Counted from the first letter of the stretch, positions 51,068 to 61,101 are shown. The stretch: DNA of 64,000 nt from Nocardiopsis alba DSM 43377 (GCF_000341225.1 NZ_ANAC01000013.1:124001-188000), one strand, 5' to 3'. Notes: a model not told the origin generated them from the sequence alone. Made by a program: numbers and translations.

Positions 51068-52189
51068 TCAGCGGGCCTCGGCCGCCTCCCGGCTGCCGCG
51101 CACCCAGGTCTCCAGCGCCCGCTCGGCGGAACCGTCGTCGACCGCGGCGGCGGCGCGCGCGTATCCGACCCGCACGGCCTCGGTCAGATCGCCGTCGATG
51201 CCCTCCACCGCGGCCAGCGCGGCCCCGGCGTTGAGCAACACCGCGTCGCGGACCGGCCCGGTACGGCCGGCGAGCAGGTCGCGTACCGCTTGGGCGTTGA
51301 AGTCGACGTCGCCTCCACGCAGGGCGTCCGGGGCCGAGCGCGGGATCCCCAGGTCGGTCGGGTCCAGCCGCTCGCGACGGGCCCGTCCCTCGGAGACCAC
51401 CCACACCGTGGAGGTGGTGGTCGTGGTCAGCTCGTCCAGACCGTCGTCGCCGCGGAACACCAGCGCCGAGGAACCGCGACGGGCGAAGACCCCGGCGATG
51501 ACCTCGCACATGCGCTCGTCGAACACCCCGATCGCCGAGGTGGTCGGCCGGGCCGGGTTGGTGAGGGGCCCCAGGAAGTTGAAGACGGTCGGCACCGCCA
51601 GCTCACGACGGGGCTTGGCCGCGTAACGCAGGGAGGGGTGGAACAGCGGGGCGAAGCAGAAGGTGATCCCCGCCTTCTCCGCCAGCAGGGCGGTGGGTTC
51701 CGGCGCCAAGTCCAGGACCACGCCGAGCCGCTCCAGTACGTCGGCGGTCCCGCACGAGGAGGAGGCGGCGCGGTTGCCGTGCTTGACCACCCGGGCGCCC
51801 GCGGCCGAGGCCACGATCGCGGCCATGGTGGACACGTTCACCGTGTGGGCCCGGTCGCCGCCGGTGCCGACGATGTCCAGGGTCGGGCCGGGGATCTCGA
51901 TCCGCACGGCGTTGTCGAGCATGCCCTGGGCCAGACCGGTCACCTCGGACACGCTCTCGCCCTTGGCGCGCAGGGCGATGGCGAACCCCGCCACCTGCGC
52001 GTCGGTCGCCGACCCGGACATGATTTCGTTCATCGCCCACTCGGTGTCGGAGGCGCTCAGGGAGACGCCGCCGAGCAGGGCGGTGATCAGGTTGGACCAG
52101 GTGCGCTCCTCGACGGAGGAGGAATCTCCGACGGGAGCGCCGGTATCGACGGCGTTCCGTTCCGCGGCGGACGATGCGGGGACGTTCAT
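51068..52189 (-). CDS. trpD: anthranilate phosphoribosyltransferase
   Basis: 373 aa; second step of tryptophan synthesis. PRPP-binding [40 protein letters not shown] and the [35 protein letters not shown] stretch are diagnostic. AGGAG lies eight bases before the chosen ATG. It stands apart from other trp genes, as in streptomycetes; no leader peptide or T-box is visible upstream. Confidence 0.95.
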   Translation of the reverse strand: MNVPASSAAERNAVDTGAPVGDSSSVEERTWSNLITALLGGVSLSASDTEWAMNEIMSGSATDAQVAGFAIALRAKGESVSEVTGLAQGMLDNAVRIEIPGPTLDIVGTGGDRAHTVNVSTMAAIVASAAGARVVKHGNRAASSSCGTADVLERLGVVLDLAPEPTALLAEKAGITFCFAPLFHPSLRYAAKPRRELAVPTVFNFLGPLTNPARPTTSAIGVFDERMCEVIAGVFARRGSSALVFRGDDGLDELTTTTTSTVWVVSEGRARRERLDPTDLGIPRSAPDALRGGDVDFNAQAVRDLLAGRTGPVRDAVLLNAGAALAAVEGIDGDLTEAVRVGYARAAAAVDDGSAERALETWVRGSREAAEAR

Positions 52190-52424
52190 GTGGGCTACTC
52201 CTGATGGAAGGGCGTGGGAACGGGGTCGTCGGGCGGGCACGGGTGAGGTGCCCGCCCCTCAACGACCCGGGCGGGGAAGGGCGAGGATCCGGGCGCGGCC
52301 GCGCCATCGCCCGGTACTCGCGCCGTGGTTGAGGGCTCCGCCCACCATGAGGCCACGGCGCATGTCCCTCGCGCCGTCGTCCCCTCCGGCCTTCACCAGG
52401 CCGTGTTCCGCACGCCCCACCGGG

Positions 52425-52856
52425 TCACCCGCTGAGTGCCGCCACGCGGCGGCGCATGAGGTCGGCCAGCGACTCGGCGAGCGCGACCGGGTCGATGGGG
52501 TGGCTCACCACCTGGTCGGCCTGGGACCAGGTCGCCAGCCAACCGTCGTCGCGCCGGCCCACCAGGAGGAGTACCGGGGGGCAACGGAAGATCTCGTCCT
52601 TGACCTGGCGGCACAGGCCCATCCCACCGGTGGGCGCGGCCTCACCGTCGAAGATGGCCACGTCGATGCGCTCGGCCGGGTCCTTGGACTCCAGCTTGCG
52701 CAGAACGCCGGGCGCGGTCGCGCACTCGACGAACTCGACCTTGGGGACATCGGTGGCGGGGCGGCGGCCGATGGCCGTCCGCACCTGCTCACGGGTGTCC
52801 GCCTTGTCGCTGTAGACCAGCACGCGCATCCTGGCGTCCGTGTCCGTACCGCTCAT
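52425..52856 (-). CDS. receiver-like (pseudo-receiver) protein
   Basis: 143 aa folding like a CheY receiver (MRVLVYSDKADTREQVRTAIG start, acceptor-position FDGEAAPTGGMGLCRQVKDE, VLLLVGRRDD, VVSHPIDPVALAESL end). The acidic pocket is altered: S/D replaces the usual paired acids and HPIDP replaces the lysine-proline motif, so phosphorylation is doubtful. No output domain. It lies between trpD and ctaE; function unknown. The start may be the later ATG of MRVLVYS. Confidence 0.72.
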   Translation of the reverse strand: MSGTDTDARMRVLVYSDKADTREQVRTAIGRRPATDVPKVEFVECATAPGVLRKLESKDPAERIDVAIFDGEAAPTGGMGLCRQVKDEIFRCPPVLLLVGRRDDGWLATWSQADQVVSHPIDPVALAESLADLMRRRVAALSG

Positions 52857-53338
52857 CGCGCAACCGTCCCATCGCGTCAGTCCGCGGCCGCCGCCGTGGG
52901 GGGTGCGGCCGTGGCGTTCGTTGGCTGTATGACTACGACTCTATTGCCTCGTGCCCCCGCCGGCCCAGGAGAGTCGAGGAACCGGTGGAGAGGTTGAGAC
53001 CTTCGACACCACAGCATGCCAGGGGCGTGAGGGGCTTCGTCCGACGGCCTCGAGGGTGCCGTTGCCCAACGGTGATCGTTTCGATATCTCGGCGTTGGAA
53101 AGGGAGGGTTCGGGGGCGGTCTCGCGGGGTACGGAACGCCGCAACCGCGCAGGATCGCGGTTTTTCACGCATGTGAGCGCGCCGTGTGCGGAGAGTGGGG
53201 CCGGCGGCGGTTACAGTAACGCCCATGTCACGGATACGCCTCCGCCCGTGACCCCGATGACGGTCGATACCGGGACTGATCCGTCGCCTTACGGGGGGTC
53301 GAGTACGGACCTTCGCGAGATGCCGTAATAATGCTCCC
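52857..53338. other. regulatory region before ctaE with orphan terminator
   Basis: No gene of normal size. AACCGCG-CAGGAT-CGCGGTT followed by T5 (53143-53165) is an intrinsic terminator with no recognised rightward gene before it. Next, TACAGT (53212-53217), inside the dyad GTTAC-A-GTAAC, lies seven bases before an ATG that opens an eight-codon ORF (MSRIRLRP, 53225-53251). AATAAT (53327-53332) lies six bases before the ctaE GTG. On the minus strand TAGAGT near 52940 may serve the receiver-like gene. Confidence 0.45.
53143..53165 (+). terminator. orphan intrinsic terminator upstream of ctaE
   Basis: 7-bp perfect stem, six-base loop and a run of five T. It could end a short RNA or attenuate readthrough into ctaE-qcrCAB. 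Confidence 0.6.
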
Positions 53339-53965
53339 GTGGCGACAGCAACCGCGAACCCAAAAACAGCAACCGCACCAGCGCATGGTGCGGCAAAGCG
53401 TCCTGACCTGGTGAGTGTTGGCACCATCGTTTGGCTTGCCAACGAACTCATGTTCTTCGCTGCGCTGTTCGCGATGTACTTCACCATCCGATCGGTGACG
53501 AACGGGAACCCCGAGCTCGGCGAGTGGGCGGACGTCCACCTCAACGTGCCCTGGGCCTCCACGATCACCGTGGTCCTGGTGGCTTCCAGCTTCACCGCGC
53601 AGTTCGGCGTCTGGGCCGCGGAGCGCGGTGACGTCAAGAAGCTGCGCATGTGGTTCTTCATCACGTTCTTCATGGGCCTGTTCTTCATCCTTGGACAGGC
53701 CTATGAGTACTACGAGCTCATCTTCCACGAGGGCCTGACTCTCCAGTCGAGCGCCTACGGGTCGATGTTCTACCTGACCACTGGCTTCCACGGACTCCAC
53801 GTCATCGGTGGGTTGATCGCGTTCCTCATCATGCTGGGACGCACGTACGCCGCGAAGCGCTTCACTCACCAACAGGCGACCAGTGCGATCGTCGTGTCCT
53901 ACTACTGGCACTTCGTCGACGTCGTCTGGGTCGCTTTGTTCTTCACCATCTACTTCATCCAGTAA
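53339..53965 (+). CDS. ctaE: cytochrome c oxidase subunit III
   Basis: 208-aa membrane protein with five helices, the short actinobacterial form: [44 protein letters not shown] and the closing [27 protein letters not shown] start, apparently leaderless. First gene of the ctaE-qcrC-qcrA-qcrB operon, which supplies the rest of the supercomplex. Confidence 0.96.
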   Translation: MATATANPKTATAPAHGAAKRPDLVSVGTIVWLANELMFFAALFAMYFTIRSVTNGNPELGEWADVHLNVPWASTITVVLVASSFTAQFGVWAAERGDVKKLRMWFFITFFMGLFFILGQAYEYYELIFHEGLTLQSSAYGSMFYLTTGFHGLHVIGGLIAFLIMLGRTYAAKRFTHQQATSAIVVSYYWHFVDVVWVALFFTIYFIQ

Positions 53966-53982
53966 CCCGAAACGGGGAAACC

Positions 53983-54903
53983 GTGAAATGGATTACCGCG
54001 CGGCGACGGCATCCCCTGGCGGGGTATGTCGTCGTCATCCTCGCGCTAGCCCTGTTCGGGGTGGGGTACGCCTCTCTGGCCCCCACCGCGGACCAGGCAA
54101 GCGCGCAGACGCTTTCGGCTGAGGCCCCGTCCCCCGAGGACGTGGACACCGCCGCGGGCAAGGCCATCTTCGACCAGACGTGCGCCTCGTGCCACGGCCT
54201 GGACGGTTCGGGTTCGGCCCTGAACGGTCCCGACCTCCGTGAGGTCGGATCGGCCGCCATCGACTTCCAGGTCAGCACCGGCCGTATGCCGTCGATGGAC
54301 CCCGATTCCCAGATGCCGCGCAAGCCGATGGTCATGTCCGAGGAGGACCTGGCCAACCTGATCGCCTACTACGACGAGTCGATCAGGACCGACGGTAGTG
54401 GCGCCGACGTGCCCTACGACGTTCCGGGTACGCCTCCCAAGGCCGATGACTTCGAGGACCAGGCGGCCTACGAGGCCGCCATCGAGGACTACGAGGCGGA
54501 GTACGACTCCTACATCGAAGGCGCCGACGACGTCGACATGGGCATGAAGCTCTACCTGACCAACTGTGCGCACTGCCACAGCTGGTCCGGTGGCGGCGGC
54601 GCCCTCACCGACGGCCGGTGGGCCCCGGAGATCCACGACTCGACCCCGCGTCAGATCTACGAGGCCATGGTCAGCGGACCCGGCGCCATGCCGATGTTCA
54701 GCGATGGCGTCATCGCTCCTGACGAGAAGCAGGAGCTCATCTCCTATGTGAAGACGTTGCAGGCGGAACCGAACGCCGGCGGCATCTTCGACCTAGAGCG
54801 AGTCGGCCAGGTCGCCGAGGGCTTCATCGGGTGGACCGTGGGTCTGACCCTGATCATCGCCTGCGCGATCTGGATCACCGCGAAGCAGCGTGCCCATGAC
54901 TGA
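53983..54903 (+). CDS. qcrC: dihaem cytochrome c subunit of the bc complex
   Basis: 306 aa: N-terminal membrane helix (about 15-33), two c-type haem sites (CASCHG and CAHCHS), an acidic insert between them and a C-terminal anchoring helix. It carries electrons directly from QcrA to CuA of CtaC, replacing soluble cytochrome c in actinobacteria. Overlaps qcrA. Confidence 0.96.
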   Translation: MKWITARRRHPLAGYVVVILALALFGVGYASLAPTADQASAQTLSAEAPSPEDVDTAAGKAIFDQTCASCHGLDGSGSALNGPDLREVGSAAIDFQVSTGRMPSMDPDSQMPRKPMVMSEEDLANLIAYYDESIRTDGSGADVPYDVPGTPPKADDFEDQAAYEAAIEDYEAEYDSYIEGADDVDMGMKLYLTNCAHCHSWSGGGGALTDGRWAPEIHDSTPRQIYEAMVSGPGAMPMFSDGVIAPDEKQELISYVKTLQAEPNAGGIFDLERVGQVAEGFIGWTVGLTLIIACAIWITAKQRAHD

Positions 54904-56029
54904 GAACAACAACAATGACAACAACGAGGCCGGGGCCGACGAGCGTGTGGTCGGCACCCCGAAGGACACCACGGACGTGGTGACCGAGACCTCGTCTCAC
55001 GCCGAGCGTGAGCACAACGGGCCGTACCTGGCCTCGGAGACCCACCACCACCCGGAGGAGCAGCAGCGCCGCGGCGAGAAGCTCGCCTCGGCCTGGTTCA
55101 TCATCGCCTTCCTGGCGGGGATCGGTTTCCTGGTCTCGTACTTCCTCTTCCCGCCGAACGCGGCGGGGGAGCCCGCGATCGCGGACCCGCAGATCGGCCA
55201 GTACTCGAACCTGCTGCTCGGCGGGACCCTCGCCATCGCCATGTTCGGTATCGGTGCCGGTATGACGGTGTGGGCGCGCAACGTGATGCCCCACTACGAG
55301 GTGGCCTCTCCCTACGACGAGCTTCCCTCCAGCGAGGAGGAGAAGAGCTCCTTCAGCGAGTTCTTCATGAAGAGCGCCGACGAGAGCGGCTTCACCAAGC
55401 GTCCGCTGATGCGCCGTACGCTCATCGCGGCCATGCTCCCGCTGGGGCTGGCCCCGGTGGTGCTCCTGCGCGACACCGGGCCCGTGCCCGGCGACCTCAT
55501 GAAGAAGACCCGGTGGACCGACGGCATGCGCATGTACGCCGAGGGCACCCACCGTCACCTTCGTGCCGAGGACCTGGAGAACGACCCGTACGGGATGATC
55601 TCCGCGCTTCCCGCTCTGGACGACGAGGGCTACCCGCACGGGATGAGCCTCACCGACCAGGCCAAGTCCGTCATCCTGCTCATCAAGATGCCGGAAGAGG
55701 ACTGGAAGCCCGGAATGGACCAGCCGGTCCGCAAGGGCAGCGACGAGACCCACATGAACTGGACCCACCAGGGCATCGTGGCGTACTCGAAGATCTGCAC
55801 CCACGTGGGCTGCCCGGCGGCGCTCTACGAGCGCACCACGCACCGCATCCTGTGCCCGTGCCACCAGTCCACGTTCGACGCGTCCGACGCCGCCAAGGTC
55901 ATCTTCGGCCCGGCCCACCGGCCGCTGCCGCAGCTGCCCATCGGCGTCGATGACGAGGGCTACCTCGTCGCCCGGGGCGACTTCAACGAGCCGACCGGGC
56001 CGACGTTCTGGGAATACGCGAAGGACTAG
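54896..56029 (+). CDS. qcrA: Rieske iron-sulfur subunit of the bc complex
   Basis: 377 aa: Asn-rich, acidic N terminus, three membrane helices typical of actinobacterial Rieske proteins, and a C-terminal 2Fe-2S domain with CTHVGCPA...CPCHQSTFD. Start taken as the ATG overlapping the qcrC stop; a GTG two codons earlier is possible. Confidence 0.95.
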   Translation: MTENNNNDNNEAGADERVVGTPKDTTDVVTETSSHAEREHNGPYLASETHHHPEEQQRRGEKLASAWFIIAFLAGIGFLVSYFLFPPNAAGEPAIADPQIGQYSNLLLGGTLAIAMFGIGAGMTVWARNVMPHYEVASPYDELPSSEEEKSSFSEFFMKSADESGFTKRPLMRRTLIAAMLPLGLAPVVLLRDTGPVPGDLMKKTRWTDGMRMYAEGTHRHLRAEDLENDPYGMISALPALDDEGYPHGMSLTDQAKSVILLIKMPEEDWKPGMDQPVRKGSDETHMNWTHQGIVAYSKICTHVGCPAALYERTTHRILCPCHQSTFDASDAAKVIFGPAHRPLPQLPIGVDDEGYLVARGDFNEPTGPTFWEYAKD

Positions 56030-56032
56030 TCG

Positions 56033-57676
56033 ATGAGTAAGACCACGCAAGCACCCAAGGCGCTGCGCGGCGTCGGAAACTTCATCGACGACCGCTTCCA
56101 CCTGGCGAAGACCGGTGAGAAGAACCTGCGCAAGGTCTTCCCGAACCACTGGTCCTTCATGCTGGGCGAGATCGCGCTGTACTCGTTCATCATCCTGCTC
56201 TTGAGCGGTGTCTTCCTGACGCTCTGGTTCAAACCGAGCATGACGGAGATCATCTACGACGGCTCCTACGAGCGCCTCCAGGGCGTTCCGATGAGTGAGG
56301 CGTTCGCCTCGACCCTGTACATCGACTTCGATGTCCGGGGCGGGTTCCTCATGCGTCAGATCCACCACTGGGCCGCGCTGATCTTCGTGGCCTCCCTTGT
56401 GGTGCACATGCTCCGTGTGTTCTTCACCGGGGCGTTCCGCAAGCCGCGTGAGATCAACTGGCTCATCGGTATCGCCATCTTCGGTCTGGCCATGGTCGAG
56501 GGCCTCTTCGGCTACTCGCTGCCGGACGACCTGCCCTCCGGTATGGGTGTTCGCATCCTCCAGGGCGTGATGTTGGCGCTGCCACTGGTGGGCTCCTACA
56601 TCTCGATGTTCCTGTTCGGCGGGGAGTTCCCCGGCGAGGACATCATCACGCGTCTGTACATGCTGCACGTGCTGCTGATCCCGGCGATCCTGCTGGCGCT
56701 CATCGTGGCGCACTTCATGATCCTGTGGCACCAGAAGCACACGCAGTATCCAGGGACGGGACGAACGGACAAGACGGTCGTGGGAACACCCATGTTCCCC
56801 GGGTTCGCGGTCAAGGCGGGTGGGTTCTTCTTCTTCACCTTCGCCGTCATCGCGGGTCTGAGCGCCCTTGTCCAGATCAACCCGATCCACCTGTTCGGTC
56901 CCTTCACGCCGACGTCCATCACCTCCGGTCTCCAGCCGGACTGGTACATGGGCTTCATGGAGGGTTCGCTGCGGATCTTCCCGAACTGGCTCGACTTCAC
57001 GATCCCGATCGGCGCCGGATACCCGATCATGACCGCGGTCCTCGTGCCCGGTCTGGTCATCCCCGGCCTGATCTTCGGTGGACTGGCCATGTGGCCGTTC
57101 ATCGAGCAGTGGATCACCGGTGACAAGAGCGCCCACAACGTCGCGGACCGCCCGCGCAACGCCCCGGTCCGCACCGGTCTGGGCGTCGCCGGCATCGTCT
57201 TCTACGGTGTGCTCTGGCTCGCCGGTTCGAACGACATCCTGTCGGAGACCTTCTCGATCGACCTCTACGTGACCACGTACATCTTCCGTACGCTGGCCAT
57301 CCTCGGTCCGATCATCGGTTTCATCGTCGCCAAGCGGATCTGCCTGGGTCTCCAGCGCCGTGACCGGGAGATCCTGGAGCACGGTTACGAGAGCGGCACC
57401 ATCCAGCAGCTCCCGAGCGGTGAGTTCATCGAGGTCCACAAGGAGAGCTCGGCCGAGACCACCCACGTGCTGGAGAGCAAGCCGGTCATCACCTCCGACG
57501 CTCTGACGGAGGGGACGACCGACGAGAAGGGCGTGGAGAACCCCGAGGCCCGCAAGGGCATGGGCAAACTCCGCAGGTCCCTGGCCCACTGGTACACGAA
57601 GGACAACATCTCCTTCGAGGGCGTGGAGCCCCACAGCGGGCACCACCTGCACCACGGGAGCGACAAGGACCACTAG
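56033..57676 (+). CDS. qcrB: cytochrome b subunit of the bc complex
   Basis: 547 aa with the b-haem histidines in RQIHHWAALIFVASLVVHMLRVF and YMLHVLLIPAILLALIVAHFMILWHQKH. The quinol-site motif is PDWY (LQPDWYMGF) rather than PEWY, as in actinobacteria. A long hydrophilic C-terminal extension (about 440-547) follows the last helix. It starts three bases after the qcrA stop. Confidence 0.96.
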   Translation: MSKTTQAPKALRGVGNFIDDRFHLAKTGEKNLRKVFPNHWSFMLGEIALYSFIILLLSGVFLTLWFKPSMTEIIYDGSYERLQGVPMSEAFASTLYIDFDVRGGFLMRQIHHWAALIFVASLVVHMLRVFFTGAFRKPREINWLIGIAIFGLAMVEGLFGYSLPDDLPSGMGVRILQGVMLALPLVGSYISMFLFGGEFPGEDIITRLYMLHVLLIPAILLALIVAHFMILWHQKHTQYPGTGRTDKTVVGTPMFPGFAVKAGGFFFFTFAVIAGLSALVQINPIHLFGPFTPTSITSGLQPDWYMGFMEGSLRIFPNWLDFTIPIGAGYPIMTAVLVPGLVIPGLIFGGLAMWPFIEQWITGDKSAHNVADRPRNAPVRTGLGVAGIVFYGVLWLAGSNDILSETFSIDLYVTTYIFRTLAILGPIIGFIVAKRICLGLQRRDREILEHGYESGTIQQLPSGEFIEVHKESSAETTHVLESKPVITSDALTEGTTDEKGVENPEARKGMGKLRRSLAHWYTKDNISFEGVEPHSGHHLHHGSDKDH

Positions 57677-57692
57677 GTCCCCCGCGTCCCGA

Positions 57693-57729
57693 TGAGGGGC
57701 CCGACCGCCGAGCGCGGTCGGGCCCCTCA
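57693..57729. terminator. qcr operon terminator
   Basis: 16-bp perfect stem (57693-57708 with 57714-57729), five-base loop, 17 bp past qcrB. Confidence 0.9.
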
Positions 57730-57758
57730 CGTGTTCGGGGAAGGCGTCCAGGAGGCCC

Positions 57759-58830
57759 TCAGATCTTCTCTGCGGCCTCGGGAGACGTTCCCGCGCCCTC
57801 GGGCTCCCACCCGAGAGGGCGAAGATGCCACAAGGACATCAGGGACCACACCCCGACCAGGACCGCCAGACCCGCGCTCGTCCAGGCCGCGGCGGCGAAG
57901 GCCGTGTCGAAGGCGGCGCGGACCGCGGACACGAACGCCTCTCCGGCGGGCCCGGACGTCCCCTCCGCGAGGGCGACGCCTCCTCCCATACCGTCGGCGG
58001 CGGACTCCACCAGGGGTGCGGGCAGATCCGACGGGGCCCGGGCGATCACCTCGTTCCGATAGATCGAGGCCGCCACGGTGCCGATCGTGGCGATCCCGAA
58101 GGCCGGCCCCAGCTCGTAGGCGGTCTGTCCCAGAGCGGAGGCGGCCCCCGCCCGTTCCGGGGCGACGGCCCCCACGGCCAGATCCGTGCCCGGCACGGTG
58201 ATCGGGGCCAGACCGAGGACCACCAGGCTCAACCCCGCGCTCAGCCACCAGGCCTCCCGGCCGTCGGCGGTGGCCGGCACGGCGAACCCGGGGAGCGCGA
58301 TCGCGACGCCGGCGACGATGACGAGTGCGGGCCTCAGGCGCCGGGCCAGGACGGGGGTCGCCTGAGAGCCCAGGATCAGGGCCAGGGCAGGGGGGACCAG
58401 CCAGAGCCCGGCGGTCAGGGGCGGGACGTCCATCACCAGACGCAGGTACTGCGGCGCCAGGTACTGGACGCCGTTCATCGCGGCCAGGCCCAGGAAGAGC
58501 AGGAGCAGCGCGACCCGGAAGGTCCGGTCACGCAATAGGGAGACCTCCGGCAGAGGGCCGGGCACCCGGGCCTGACGGCGGGTGAAGAGGACGTCCATGA
58601 CCACGGCGATCAGCAGTGCCGCGACCACCGGGACGTCCACCAGGAACACCGACCCCCACCAGAAGTGGGCGACCATCGCCCCGCCGATCACCGGGCCGAC
58701 GGCGATGCCCGACGACGCGGATCCACGAAGAGCGTCGAGATCAGGGCCGGGGTCGAGGGCAGGACCGCCGCTCCGGCCGTTCCCAGGAGCGCGCCGGCGG
58801 CGGGGGTTCCTGCGGGGACCGTGGTCGGTA
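57759..58830 (-). pseudogene. decayed DHA2-type MFS drug exporter
   Basis: The 3' part encodes helices 5-14 of a QacA/EmrB-like exporter (GIAVGPVIGGAMVAHFWWGSVFLVDVPV through the C terminus). Directly upstream, in a different minus-strand frame, AAGALLGTAGAAVLPSTPALISTLFVDP matches the preceding helix-4 region. The frames meet near 58715-58722, where roughly a dozen codons are missing, and everything before helix 4 is absent. The gene is thus 5'-truncated and frameshifted and cannot make a full transporter. Confidence 0.8.
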
Positions 58831-58904
58831 CCGGTGAAGGGGGAGGAGGAGCGTTTCGGTCTGGTGATCCTCCTCGGCGGCGACGGGGTGCTCACCCCGG
58901 AGGG

Positions 58905-59244
58905 AGGCCATCCCCTCCACCTGGCCGCGCGGGGAGGGGTCTCCCGTGCCTCCTTCGCCCGCCGTTTCAACGAACTGGTGGGGGAGAGCCCCATCGCCTA
59001 TCCGACGGCCTGGCGGATGACCCTGGCGTCGGAACTGTTGTTGGAGCCCGGCGCCACCGTCGACAGCGTGTCGCGCCGGGTCGGGTACGCCGACCCGTAC
59101 GGATTCAGTGAGGCGTTCCGGCGTCATCTCGGGCTACGGCCCGGAGCCCACCGGGACCTGCTGACGGCCGGTGGGAAAGGCCGAGGGGCCGGTCGCGTCG
59201 GCGACCGGCCCCTCGGGGAGGACTTCGAGGATCAGACGTCGTAG
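58905..59244 (+). pseudogene. C-terminal remnant of an AraC-family regulator
   Basis: HLAARGGVSRASFARRFNELVGESPIAYPTAWRMTLASELLLEPGATVDSVSRRVGYADPYGFSEAFRRHLGLRPGAHRDLL is most of an AraC double HTH, but the first helix is damaged, no cupin sensor domain precedes it, and the frame runs through the terminator into fadD antisense. AraC regulators of this kind are often divergent from the exporter they control, so a deletion across the shared promoter would explain both remnants. Confidence 0.75.
59181..59216 (-). terminator. fadD terminator
   Basis: 16-bp perfect stem (59181-59196 with 59201-59216) around GTCG, 15 bp past the fadD stop. Confidence 0.85.
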
Positions 59245-61040
59245 ATGTCGTCGATCTCCTTGCTCCACTGCTTGCTGACCACGTGGCGCTTGACCTTCAG
59301 GGAGGCGGTCATCTGGCCGCCCTCCTCGGTGAAGTCGCTCGGCAGGATCTTGAACTTCTTGATGCCCTCGGCCTTGGACACGGCCTTGTTGGCGTCGTCG
59401 ACGGCACCCTGGATCGCGGCCTGGAGGTCGGCGTCCTCGGTCAGGTCGGCGATCTCGCCGCTCTTGCCGTTCTGGTCCTTCCAGAGCGCGAACGACTCGG
59501 GGTCGATCGTGATCAGGGCGGCGATGAACTTGCGGTTGTCGCCGACGACCATGCACTGGCTGACCAGGGCGTGGGCGCGGATCCGGTCTTCGAGGACGGC
59601 CGGGGCGACGTTCTTGCCGCCGGCGGTCACGATGATCTCCTTCTTGCGACCGGTGATGCTCAGGAACCCGTCGTCGTCGAGGGAGCCGAGGTCGCCGGTG
59701 CGGTAGAAGCCGTCCTCGAAGGCCTCCTTCGAGGCCTTCTCGTTCTGCCAGTAGCCGACCATGATGTGGTCGCCCTTGAGCAGGATCTCGCCGTCGTCGC
59801 CGATCTTGATGGTGGTGCCAGGCATGGGCTGGCCGACGGTGCCGATCTTGTTGAAGCCGGGGCTGTTGACCGAGGTCGGGGCGGTGGTCTCGGTGAGACC
59901 GTAGCCCTCGATGATGGTGAGGCCGGCGCCGCGGAAGAAGTGGCCCAGGCGGTCGCCCAGGGCCGAACCGCCGGAGACCGCGTAGCGGGCCTCGCCGCCC
60001 AGACGGTCCATGAGCTTGCTGTAGACCAGCTTCTTGAACAGGCCGTGCTTGAGCTTGAGGGTCAGCGGCACGTTGCCCTTGCCCAGGGCCTTGCTGTACT
60101 CGATCGCGGTGTCGGCGGCGATGTTGAAGATCTTGCCCTTGCCCTCGGCCTCGGCCTTCTGCTGGGCCTTGGTGAAGACCTTCTCGAACACGCGGGGGAC
60201 CGCGAGCAGGAAGGTGGGCTTGAAGACCGAGAACTGGTCGATCAGGTCCGGACCGGTGCTGGGGAAGTGGCCCAGGACGGCCTTGCCCTCGATGACCATG
60301 ACCTGGACGAAGCGCGCGAAGACGTGCGCGAGGGGGAGGAAGAGCAGAGTGGAGGGGGCGCCCTCGTGCCCGAGGATGATGGGCTTGGCCGGGCCCTCCA
60401 GCGCCGCGTGGGCGATGAAGAGGAAGTTGCGGTGGGTGAGCTCGCAACCCTTGGGGCGGCCGGTGGTGCCGGAGGTGTAGATGAGGGTGGCGAGGTCGTC
60501 GGCCTTGACGGCGGTGCGACGCTTCTCCAGGTCCTCGTCGGAGATCCCGGTGCCGGTGGCGACCAGCTTCTCCAGGTCGTCGCCGTCGAAGCGCCACACC
60601 TTGGTCAGCTCGGGGGCCTGCTCGCGGATCGACTCGACGCGCTCGGCGTGGTCGGGGGTCTCGACGAAGGCGGCCTTGGCGCCGGAGTCGGACAGGATCC
60701 ACTGGATCTGCTCGGCGGAGGAGGTCTCGTAGATCGGGACGGTGACGGCGCCGATCGACCAGATGGCGTAGTCGATGACGGTCCACTCGTAGCGGGTGCG
60801 CGACATGAGGGCCACGCGGTCGCCCTGCTCGATGCCCGCGTTGATCAGTGCCTTGGCGTAACCGACGATGTCGGCGTGCAGACGCTCGACGGTCACGTCA
60901 CGCCACTGGCCGGAACCGGCCTGCTCCTGACGGCGGGCGGCGATCGCCTTCGGCTCGCCGGCCGCGCGCGCAAAGAGCGTGTCGGTCAGCCGCGCCTCGT
61001 CTGAGATCTCGGCTTTCGCGGGAGAGCTGTATTCGCGCAC
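59232..61040 (-). CDS. long-chain fatty-acid-CoA ligase
   Basis: 602-aa AMP-forming acyl-CoA synthetase (FadD15-like). AMP-binding motif TLIYTSGTTGRPKGCELTHRN, GYGLTETTAP, TGDLGSLDDDGFLSITGRKKEIIVTAGGKNVAP. It activates fatty acids for lipid synthesis or beta-oxidation. GTG start with CAGGAG six bases upstream; the longer frame upstream reads through the promoter. A 20-bp palindrome upstream suggests TetR-type control. Confidence 0.93.
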   Translation of the reverse strand: MREYSSPAKAEISDEARLTDTLFARAAGEPKAIAARRQEQAGSGQWRDVTVERLHADIVGYAKALINAGIEQGDRVALMSRTRYEWTVIDYAIWSIGAVTVPIYETSSAEQIQWILSDSGAKAAFVETPDHAERVESIREQAPELTKVWRFDGDDLEKLVATGTGISDEDLEKRRTAVKADDLATLIYTSGTTGRPKGCELTHRNFLFIAHAALEGPAKPIILGHEGAPSTLLFLPLAHVFARFVQVMVIEGKAVLGHFPSTGPDLIDQFSVFKPTFLLAVPRVFEKVFTKAQQKAEAEGKGKIFNIAADTAIEYSKALGKGNVPLTLKLKHGLFKKLVYSKLMDRLGGEARYAVSGGSALGDRLGHFFRGAGLTIIEGYGLTETTAPTSVNSPGFNKIGTVGQPMPGTTIKIGDDGEILLKGDHIMVGYWQNEKASKEAFEDGFYRTGDLGSLDDDGFLSITGRKKEIIVTAGGKNVAPAVLEDRIRAHALVSQCMVVGDNRKFIAALITIDPESFALWKDQNGKSGEIADLTEDADLQAAIQGAVDDANKAVSKAEGIKKFKILPSDFTEEGGQMTASLKVKRHVVSKQWSKEIDDIYDV

Positions 61041-61101
61041 GTGGTGCTCCTGGACGTGTACGGGTGCTGGTGGATGGGGCCGTGACGACCGTAACAACAG
61101 A

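Noticed and set aside
52190..52424. Attenuator or T-box upstream of trpD
   Set aside because: No tryptophan-rich leader peptide, T-box sequence or alternative hairpins before the gene.
54875..57730. A 951-codon minus-strand frame across qcrA and qcrB
   Set aside because: Antisense shadow of two certain genes, with His/Gly/Val-rich low-complexity sequence.
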